A stretch of DNA of 11,682 bases from positions 1 to 11,682 of the forward strand of contig JAISHZ010000134.1 of the NCBI GenBank assembly GCA_031262285.1, written 5' to 3'. Shown here in pieces: positions 6,819-11,682 of the stretch (positions are counted from its first letter, which is position 1; each line of letters begins with the position of its first letter). This DNA is from Lachnospiraceae bacterium. GTDB lineage: Bacteria > Bacillota_A > Clostridia > Lachnospirales > Lachnospiraceae. Under the pieces are notes generated by a model, which was given only the letters and a program-made list of their open reading frames with translations, was not told where the DNA came from and made no database searches. Made by a program: the position numbers and the translations under genes.

Positions 6819-7682
6819 ATGTTAGTATCAGCGACAGAAATGCTGAAAAAAGCGAAAGCAGGTCACTATGCAGTCGGTCAGTTCAATATCAACAATTTAG
6901 AATGGACCAAATCCATTTTGTTGACCGCGCAGGAATGCAATTCCCCGGTTATCTTGGGTGTATCCGAGGGTGCCGGCAAGTATATGGGCGGCTATGACAC
7001 TGTAGTGGGTATGACCAAAGGTCTCATCAAGGGACTCAATATTACGGTTCCGGTGGCGCTACATCTGGATCACGGCAGTTTCGACGCTTGCTACAAGTGT
7101 ATGGATGCCGGATTTTTATCCGTAATGTTTGACGGTTCTCATGAATCCATTGATCAAAATGTAGAAAAGACCAAGAAACTGGTAGCAGACGCTCATGCGA
7201 GAGGCGTTTCTGTAGAAGCGGAAGTAGGAGCGATCGGCGGCGAAGAAGACGGCGTGATCGGCAAAGGCGAATGTGCAGATCCGGCAGAATGCAAAGCAAT
7301 CGCAGACTTAGGCATCGACTTCTTAGCAGCAGGAATCGGCAATATTCATGGGAAATACCCGGCAAACTGGGAAGGACTCAGCTTTGAGACGTTGGATGCC
7401 ATTCAACAACTAACGGGAGAGATGCCTCTGGTACTTCACGGCGGCACCGGCATTCCGGCAGACATGATCAAGAAAGCTATTTCTTTGGGAGTTGCGAAGA
7501 TCAATGTGAACACAGAATGTCAGCTTACCTTTGCAGCAGCAGTGCGCAAATACGTCGAAGAAGGAAAAGATTTGCAAGGAAAAGGATTTGACCCTCGCAA
7601 ACTTCTGGCACCCGGCGTAGAAGCAATCAAAGCAACTGTGAAAGAAAAGATGGAATTGTTCGGCTCGGTTGGAAAAGCATAA
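6819..7682 (+). CDS. fba: Class II fructose-bisphosphate aldolase
   Basis: This cytoplasmic zinc enzyme cleaves fructose 1,6-bisphosphate to dihydroxyacetone phosphate and glyceraldehyde 3-phosphate, and runs in reverse in gluconeogenesis. The 287 residues are typical of the short class II aldolases. Visible features are the catalytic Asp84 and zinc ligand His85 in HLDHG, EAEVGAIGGEEDG, the zinc His177 in GNIHGKYP, the zinc His207 in LHGGTGIP, and KINVNTE near the phosphate site. AGAGAGGAG seven bases before the ATG fixes the start. It is a single-gene unit with its own -10 box and terminator, lying downstream of the carbon-signalling operon. Class II rather than the related tagatose-bisphosphate aldolase is the usual reading, but substrate choice between the two is hard to settle by eye. 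Confidence 0.93.
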   Translation: MLVSATEMLKKAKAGHYAVGQFNINNLEWTKSILLTAQECNSPVILGVSEGAGKYMGGYDTVVGMTKGLIKGLNITVPVALHLDHGSFDACYKCMDAGFLSVMFDGSHESIDQNVEKTKKLVADAHARGVSVEAEVGAIGGEEDGVIGKGECADPAECKAIADLGIDFLAAGIGNIHGKYPANWEGLSFETLDAIQQLTGEMPLVLHGGTGIPADMIKKAISLGVAKINVNTECQLTFAAAVRKYVEEGKDLQGKGFDPRKLLAPGVEAIKATVKEKMELFGSVGKA

Positions 7683-7702
7683 AAAACCCCTAGAAAGGGA
7701 GG

Positions 7703-7734
7703 ATGCCAAGTAGGTTACCCTACTTGGCATTTAT
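7703..7734 (+). terminator. Rho-independent terminator of fba
   Basis: This is a perfect 12-bp stem: 7703-7714 pairs with 7719-7730 around a TTAC loop, and the sequence then runs TTTATTA. It begins 20 nt after the fba stop. The remaining spacer to the convergent cyclophilin gene (7735-7925) is AT-rich; I see no gene and no clear terminator for the minus-strand gene in it. Confidence 0.92.
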
Positions 7735-7925
7735 TATGAAAAAGTTGTTAGTTTGCAAAAGAAAATGGATGGAATCAACGTTCGTTTCGTATAGTGGTAT
7801 TATAAGCATTAGAAATGTCTAAATTATGAGTTGAAATTGAAAAATTCATGAATGGTTTGTAAACAAAATATGAACACCGCGTTCGATCGACATTTCCCAA
7901 TTCTCTTGCAACCTACATTTTTAGA

Positions 7926-8438
7926 TCAAACCGGGAGATCAACCGTCACGGTTTCCATCACGATGGGCGTCAAGGGGCGATCAGAATAATCTGTCTTGGA
8001 TTCGGCTATTTTGTCTACGACATCCATTCCCTCGATCACTTTCCCGAAAGCCGCATAGTTCCCGTCTAAGTGAGGAGCGTTTTTGTGCATGATAAAGAAC
8101 TGACTACCGGCGGAATTCGGATTTTGAGATCTAGCCATCGACAGCACCCCTGCATCATGCCTTAAGTCGTTTTGGACGCCGTTCGCACGAAACTCTCCTT
8201 GAATACTGTAGCCGGGATCTCCCATTCCATTACCATTTGGACAACCGCCTTGAATCATAAACCCTTTGATGACCCGATGAAAGATAAGACCGTCATAAAA
8301 GTGTTTTTGCACCAGTGAGATAAAATTCTCTACTGAGATCGGCGCGATATCCGGATAGAGTTCGGCTTTGATGATACCGCCGTCTTTCATTGTAAAAGTA
8401 ACAATTGGATACAATGCTTTTTCGCTTTTTTCTGCCAT
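7926..8438 (-). CDS. ppiB: Cyclophilin-type peptidyl-prolyl isomerase
   Basis: This enzyme catalyses cis-trans isomerisation of prolyl peptide bonds and helps protein folding. The 170-residue product is a single cyclophilin domain with no signal peptide, so it should be cytoplasmic. Key features: [13 protein letters not shown], containing the catalytic Arg55, Phe60 and Gln63; [17 protein letters not shown], which is the classic cyclophilin core; and [12 protein letters not shown], with His where human cyclophilin A has the cyclosporin-binding Trp, as in many bacterial forms. The start is supported by GAGAGG eight bases upstream on the minus strand. The gene converges on fba and diverges from the acetyltransferase gene. 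The exact paralogue name is a convention. Confidence 0.93.
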   Translation of the reverse strand: MAEKSEKALYPIVTFTMKDGGIIKAELYPDIAPISVENFISLVQKHFYDGLIFHRVIKGFMIQGGCPNGNGMGDPGYSIQGEFRANGVQNDLRHDAGVLSMARSQNPNSAGSQFFIMHKNAPHLDGNYAAFGKVIEGMDVVDKIAESKTDYSDRPLTPIVMETVTVDLPV

Positions 8439-8474
8439 TTTTGTTTCCTCTCTTTTTTCTAAAACCAGATTTGT

Positions 8475-8513
8475 GTATAATGATGTCGGTACTTCTAAGC
8501 GAATTTATTATAC
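8475..8513. promoter_or_regulatory. Facing -10 boxes for ppiB and the GNAT gene
   Basis: GTATAAT at 8475-8481 on the plus strand is mirrored by ATTATAC at 8507-8513, which reads GTATAAT on the minus strand. The plus box would start transcription near 8488 toward the GNAT gene, and the minus box near 8500 toward ppiB. The -35 regions are poor (a T-run for the plus box, TTCCTC for the minus box), so these are -10-only predictions. If both are real, the two transcripts overlap at their 5' ends. Confidence 0.45.
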
Positions 8514-8540
8514 AAGATACAAAAGGAAAGAGGAAGCGAA

Positions 8541-9413
8541 ATGTCGCAGCGATTTACGATGAAAGAGGTTATAGTCGTATTAAAAGAAGAAAGCTGTCAA
8601 GCGGGGATATCCAAGCGATTCCGTGATATGTCAGAAGCTTTGTCACAACAAGGAATCACCTCTATCCTATACAGCACTCGTGAATGGGGCGGGAATCATA
8701 GCTTACCTGACAAAGATGGACTGCTATGGATCACGGACTCATCTGTGTTTTTGCAGCGTCTATTCGAACAAAAACTACCACGTATTGCCTATTTTCATGA
8801 ATCAAATGAAACGGAAGACCTACATATGGCGGAATATGCCGTTGAAGAAGCCCAAGACATTCACATCGATTTCTTAGAAAACGCATATCGACGTTATCGC
8901 AGGATTCCATGGGATATCTTAACCACTGATCGCTGTATGATTCGAGAAACAACACCGGAGGATATTGATACCTTTTATCAAATCTATAATCAACTGTCCG
9001 CGCAAAAATTCATCGAAGAACTCTACCCTAATGTCCAAGACGAAAAAGAGTTTGCGAATCAATATATAGATCAAGTATATGGTTTTTTTGGATTCGGTAT
9101 CTGGACTGTTCTTACCAAAGAAGGAGAAATCATCGGACGTGCCGGATTGTTTTATCGAGATGCTACCGCCGAACCGGAACTTGGGTTTATGATCGCTCCT
9201 TCGCACCAAAGACGCGGCTACGGGGAAGAAATCTGTCGTGCCATTCTACAATTTGGGGTCACAGAATTGGAATTTGAACAGATTACCGCGATCGTCGATC
9301 CGCTGAATACCGCATCCATCAAACTCTGCTACAAACTAGGTTTTATCACAAAAGACTTTATTGAATTACAAGAAAAACGATATATGCGCATGATCTATAC
9401 TTGCCCTACGTAA
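8541..9413 (+). CDS. GNAT acetyltransferase with N-terminal extra domain
   Basis: The 290-residue product has two parts. From about residue 132 (CMIRETTPEDIDTFYQIY) it is a GNAT-fold N-acetyltransferase: the acetyl-CoA pyrophosphate loop QRRGYG is at 223-228 after ELGFMIAP, and the end carries VDPLNTASIKLCYKLGF, the usual motif of RimJ/RimL-like enzymes. Residues 1-125 are not a GNAT domain. They alternate short hydrophobic stretches (EVIVVLKEE, LLWITDSS, RIAYFHE) with helices, which suggests an alpha/beta fold, perhaps a degenerate HAD- or Rossmann-like one; that is inference. A YRRYRRIPWDIL linker joins the two. AAAGAGGA six bases before the ATG supports the start. The acceptor substrate is unknown. 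No terminator with a T-run follows. Confidence 0.8.
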   Translation: MSQRFTMKEVIVVLKEESCQAGISKRFRDMSEALSQQGITSILYSTREWGGNHSLPDKDGLLWITDSSVFLQRLFEQKLPRIAYFHESNETEDLHMAEYAVEEAQDIHIDFLENAYRRYRRIPWDILTTDRCMIRETTPEDIDTFYQIYNQLSAQKFIEELYPNVQDEKEFANQYIDQVYGFFGFGIWTVLTKEGEIIGRAGLFYRDATAEPELGFMIAPSHQRRGYGEEICRAILQFGVTELEFEQITAIVDPLNTASIKLCYKLGFITKDFIELQEKRYMRMIYTCPT

Positions 9414-9468
9414 ACATTAGCACAAAAGAGGGTTATGGTTACTATTCACAGCCACTATCTCGCGCAGT

Positions 9469-9495
9469 CGAAATTATGCAGAATGCATAATTTCG
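9469..9495. repeat. Perfect 12-bp hairpin
   Basis: CGAAATTATGCA (9469-9480) and TGCATAATTTCG (9484-9495) are exact reverse complements with a GAA loop. A third partial copy, TTATGC at 9503-9508, could pair with GCATAA at 9485-9490 instead, giving a competing fold. No T-run follows. Confidence 0.75.
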
Positions 9496-9564
9496 CAAGG
9501 GTTTATGCGATTTACATTTTTGTAGAGTTCTTACAATCTTTCACGAAAGAAAGCACCCTCAACA

Positions 9565-9587
9565 GTGCGATGCGCACGGCATCGCAC
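9565..9587. repeat. Perfect 8-bp hairpin
   Basis: GTGCGATG (9565-9572) and CATCGCAC (9580-9587) are exact reverse complements with a 7-nt loop. The left arm can also form GTGCG-ATG-CGCAC at 9565-9577. There is no T-run after it. Confidence 0.7.
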
Positions 9588-9706
9588 AAGAACACATGGG
9601 CACTATGTACGAAATCCTGCTATACAAAAGTGTCTGATTTAACGAAATGCACAAGAGATCTCTCTCAAGCTACGATGGAAAAGCGAAAAACGAACTGCAA
9701 AAGAGA

Positions 9707-9734
9707 TTGACAATGATTTGGAAGTGTGTATAAT
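9707..9734 (+). promoter_or_regulatory. Consensus sigma-70/SigA promoter for glnK
   Basis: TTGACA (9707-9712) and TATAAT (9729-9734) both match consensus exactly, with a 16-bp spacer. Transcription should begin near 9741, about 64 nt before the glnK start codon. It is the best promoter in the window. Confidence 0.88.
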
Positions 9735-9745
9735 GAATTCAAACG

Positions 9746-9790
9746 AAGGCGTTTTCACAGACATAGTATGTGAGAGCGTTTTTTATTTTT
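9746..9790 (+). terminator. Terminator-like hairpin in the glnK leader
   Basis: AAGGCGTTTTCACA (9746-9759) pairs with 9769-9782 (TGTGAGAGCG plus T residues) over up to 14 bp including G-U pairs; the 10-bp core is 9750-9759 with 9769-9778. The T-rich tract TTTTTTATTTTT follows at 9779-9790. It begins only a few bases after the predicted transcript start and ends at the glnK ribosome site, so it would stop transcription before the gene. A competing hairpin AAACG-AAGG-CGTTT (9741-9754) shares its left arm. Confidence 0.72.
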
Positions 9791-9804
9791 AGGGAGGAGA
9801 GACT

Positions 9805-10143
9805 ATGAAGAAATTAGAAATTATCATCAAACCCGAAAAGCTCGATGCGCTAAAACTCCTATTGGATGAATACGGAGTGCAAGGACTCAACATTGTCAAC
9901 ATCATGGGATATGGAAATCAAAAAGGCGTTGTCAAAAGATATCGCGGCGCTGAATACAAGGTGGATCTACTACCCAAAGTAAAAGTTGAGACAGTCGTCG
10001 ATAACAAAGAAGCAGACCAGCTTGTAGAAAAAATCGTGAAGGAAATCAACACCGGAAATTACGGCGATGGCAAAATCTTCGTTATGGAAGTGCAAGATGC
10101 AGTACGCATTCGTACCGGCGAAAGAGGCAAAGAAGCATTGTAA
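9805..10143 (+). CDS. glnK: PII nitrogen regulatory protein (GlnK/GlnB)
   Basis: PII proteins are trimers that sense 2-oxoglutarate and ATP/ADP and control ammonium uptake and nitrogen assimilation. The 112 residues match the family: the KPEKLDALK start, the T-loop KGVVKRYRGAEYKVDLLPK with Tyr51 (the site uridylylated in proteobacteria), and the C-terminal GDGKIFVMEVQDAVRIRTGERG. The sequence is somewhat divergent in the first strand-helix turn (INIMGYGNQ-like region around 30-39) but keeps Gln39. AGGGAGGAGA before the ATG is a strong ribosome site. The ammonium transporter gene follows after 244 nt; PII genes next to amt are usually called glnK, and the product typically plugs the transporter pore when nitrogen is ample. 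Whether Tyr51 is modified in this organism is unknown. Confidence 0.93.
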   Translation: MKKLEIIIKPEKLDALKLLLDEYGVQGLNIVNIMGYGNQKGVVKRYRGAEYKVDLLPKVKVETVVDNKEADQLVEKIVKEINTGNYGDGKIFVMEVQDAVRIRTGERGKEAL

Positions 10144-10186
10144 AATAGTGGTATCCCAATTCAATTGAATGCAAAAGAAGATTATC

Positions 10187-10249
10187 AAAGGTGATAAGAA
10201 ACGAAAACTCCGTTCGGAATTCATTCGTGCTCGTCGCCTTTTTTCTTTT
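10187..10249 (+). terminator. Terminator with competing hairpin between glnK and amt
   Basis: AAAGGTGA (10187-10194) pairs with TCGCCTTT (10234-10241), one G-U included, and TTTTTTCTTTT follows at 10239-10249. The loop contains nested short stems (ACGAA/TTCGT and TCC/GGA). A second hairpin, TTATC-AAAGGT-GATAA (10182-10197), uses the same left-arm bases, so the two folds exclude each other. This may set how much transcription passes from glnK into the transporter gene. Confidence 0.65.
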
Positions 10250-10292
10250 GCCATAATCAGTACCTGTCACTTTCTTTGCTACGCGAAGAGGA

Positions 10293-10309
10293 AACAGTAT
10301 CACACTGTT
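10293..10309. promoter_or_regulatory. Dyad upstream of amt, possible operator
   Basis: AACAGT (10293-10298) and ACTGTT (10304-10309) are exact reverse complements separated by ATCAC, a 17-bp operator-like layout about 80 nt before amt. No clear -10/-35 pair is visible in 10250-10387, so its role is open. Confidence 0.35.
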
Positions 10310-10387
10310 ACGATTCACAGATTGCGGTAATGTCACACACGTTTTGGATACGAATCGGAGTAAAAACAAAAATAAGGAGGAGAAGAT

Positions 10388-11593
10388 ATGGATTTTTCAA
10401 TTTGGTTTTTGATCGGCGCAGCTTTGGTCTTTTTTATGCAGTGCGGATTTGCGATGGTAGAGGCGGGATTTACCAGAGCGAAGAATACCGGTAACATCAT
10501 CATGAAGAACTTAATGGATTTTTGCCTTGGCACGGTCGCCTTTTTCTTGGTGGGATACAATTTGTTGATGGGACAAAGTAATGGGGGCTTCTTTGGATGG
10601 GGGTTAAACCCGATTACAGATTTCCAAAATACCGATTGGTCGGTCTTTGTATTTAACTTGGTATTTTGTGCAACGACTGCGACGATTGTATCCGGAGCGG
10701 CAGCAGAACGGACGAAGTTTATTTCCTACTGTATCTATAGCGTAGTAATCAGTGCAGTGATTTATCCGATCGAAGCGCATTGGGTATGGAATGCGGATGG
10801 TTGGTTGGCTCAAATGGGATTTATTGACTTTGCGGGTTCGGCAGCGATCCATACAGTCGGCGGGATATCCGGTCTCTTAGCGGCTATCTTCTTAGGGCCT
10901 CGTATCGGTAAATACGACGAAAACGGCAAATCCAGACCGATTCTCGGTCACAGCATTGCACTAGGCGCATTGGGCGTGTTCATCCTCTGGTTTGGATGGT
11001 ACGGATTTAACGGTGCGGCAGCGAATAATATCACACAGTTGGCTCAGATTTTTGCTACGACGACGATCGCTCCCGCAATCGCGACTTGTGTGGCTATGAT
11101 CTTTACATGGGTCAAAAATGGAAAACCGGACGTGTCGATGTCTCTCAATGGTTCTTTGGCAGGGTTGGTAGCGGTGACAGCAGGATGTTCCAACGTAGAT
11201 GCGATCGGCGCGTTCTTTATTGGTTTGGTAGCGGGTGCGCTTGTAGTAGGAGTGGTACTGTTACTGGAGAATGTCCTTCGCATTGATGATCCGGTCGGTG
11301 CCGTTGCGGTACATGGTGCTTGCGGAATCTGGGGAACCCTTGCGGTAGGTTTGTTTGACTACAATAATGGTCTGTTTTATGGAGGTGGATTCAAACTTTT
11401 TGGAATTCAAGTGCTCGGCATTTCGGTAATCATCCTCTGGACATTAGTGACGGTGAGCATTCTCTTCTTTGTGATTTCCAAGACTGTCGGCTTACGTGCT
11501 TCCTTGCAAGAGGAGATTCAAGGTCTCGACGCTACGGAACACGGTTTGGAATCCGCATACCCCGATTTTCAAGCAAACAACAATAATTTTTGA
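10388..11593 (+). CDS. amtB: Ammonium transporter (Amt/MEP/Rh family)
   Basis: This is an integral membrane channel-like transporter for ammonium, about 11 transmembrane helices, working as a trimer. The 401 residues begin in the first helix without an extra cleaved signal. Pore residues are visible: the twin histidines His155 (AAIHTVGG) and His309 (AVHGACGIWG), Asp147 in DFAGS before the first His, AHWVW in the vestibule, FCATTATIVSGAAAER, and FGWYGFNG. The cytoplasmic tail reads GLRASLQEEIQGLDATEHG and ends in SAYPDF, the conserved stretch that contacts GlnK and the neighbouring subunit. AAGGAGG at 10374-10380 is a strong ribosome site. Pairing with the upstream PII gene strongly supports post-translational control by PII. 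The 244-nt gap contains a terminator, so expression may be set separately. Confidence 0.95.
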   Translation: MDFSIWFLIGAALVFFMQCGFAMVEAGFTRAKNTGNIIMKNLMDFCLGTVAFFLVGYNLLMGQSNGGFFGWGLNPITDFQNTDWSVFVFNLVFCATTATIVSGAAAERTKFISYCIYSVVISAVIYPIEAHWVWNADGWLAQMGFIDFAGSAAIHTVGGISGLLAAIFLGPRIGKYDENGKSRPILGHSIALGALGVFILWFGWYGFNGAAANNITQLAQIFATTTIAPAIATCVAMIFTWVKNGKPDVSMSLNGSLAGLVAVTAGCSNVDAIGAFFIGLVAGALVVGVVLLLENVLRIDDPVGAVAVHGACGIWGTLAVGLFDYNNGLFYGGGFKLFGIQVLGISVIILWTLVTVSILFFVISKTVGLRASLQEEIQGLDATEHGLESAYPDFQANNNNF

Positions 11594-11609
11594 TCTCGTG
11601 ATAGAACAC

Positions 11610-11682
11610 GACGCAGCTGCCCGAGAGCAAGACGCAGAGGATAAACTTCTGTATGCTCGTTTCTCGTGGGAGCTGTGTCTTT
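11610..11682 (+). terminator. Long 3' hairpin after amt, cut by window end
   Basis: GACGCAGCT (11610-11618) pairs with AGCTGTGTC (11671-11679), and CCC-GAGA on the left continues with TCTC-GGG on the right across small bulges. An inner CAGAG/TTCTG stem adds to the fold. TTT follows at 11680-11682 where the window stops, so the full T-run cannot be seen. Position 16 nt after the amt stop fits an intrinsic terminator. Confidence 0.7.

Larger units (their letters stand above)
9414..9706. other. Non-coding stretch rich in inverted repeats
   Basis: No convincing gene lies between the GNAT stop and the glnK promoter. The stretch contains at least four dyads: a perfect 12-bp hairpin (9469-9495), a 5-bp hairpin (9537-9550), an 8-bp hairpin (9565-9587) and a 10-bp palindrome AGAGATCTCT (9654-9663). 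An 91-codon open frame at 9435-9710 runs through all of them, has only a poorly spaced ribosome site and an odd composition, and is not believed. A structured RNA or a remnant of a dispersed repeat are both possible. Confidence 0.5.

Noticed and set aside
9435..9710. 91-codon open frame upstream of glnK
   Set aside because: It runs through several hairpins and into the glnK -35 box, its Shine-Dalgarno-like AGAGGG is only about two bases from the ATG, and its composition (six Cys, many Lys/Thr/Ser) resembles nothing known.
10144..10250. Full ANTAR dual-hairpin motif
   Set aside because: I looked for a second stem with an A1/G4 hexaloop on both sides of the AAAGGT hairpin and found none with more than two base pairs.
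1..11682. Mobile elements, CRISPR arrays, tRNA or rRNA genes
   Set aside because: I saw no transposase or integrase motifs, no regularly spaced direct repeats and no tRNA-like cloverleaf ends in the spacers. The window reads as core chromosome.

Overview
The window looks like chromosomal DNA from a low-to-moderate GC member of the Bacillota, most likely class Clostridia and possibly Lachnospiraceae. This is inferred from the gene set (HPr kinase/phosphorylase, WhiA, RapZ and a Crh-like protein in one cluster), strong AGGAGG-type ribosome binding sites and canonical TTGACA/TATAAT promoters. No database search was run. I see no mobile element, CRISPR array, tRNA or rRNA.

Region 1 (1-5640) is one tightly packed plus-strand operon: the 3' end of uvrC, then hprK, a ROK-family glucokinase, murB, rapZ, whiA and a crh-like gene. 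Several junctions overlap: hprK/glcK by 1 nt, rapZ/whiA by 8 nt and whiA/crh by 4 nt. The set joins carbon-status signalling (HprK, Crh, glucokinase) to cell-wall precursor synthesis (MurB, RapZ) and to the cell-division regulator WhiA. A long imperfect stem follows the crh stop codon, and then a rho-independent terminator. The yvcK gene found between rapZ and whiA in Bacillus subtilis is absent here.

Region 2 (5641-9413) holds single-gene units: a diacylglycerol-kinase-family lipid kinase, class II fructose-bisphosphate aldolase with its own -10 box and terminator, a minus-strand cyclophilin, and a GNAT acetyltransferase with an unrecognised N-terminal domain. The cyclophilin and GNAT genes diverge, and their two TATAAT boxes appear to face each other.

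Region 3 (9414-11682) starts with a 293-nt non-coding stretch rich in inverted repeats. A nitrogen module follows: a consensus promoter, a terminator-like hairpin right at the predicted transcript start, a PII signal protein gene, a second terminator with a competing small hairpin, and an ammonium transporter. A large 3' hairpin runs to the window edge. The two stacked terminators make this locus a good candidate for control by transcription attenuation, and it is the part I would look at first.
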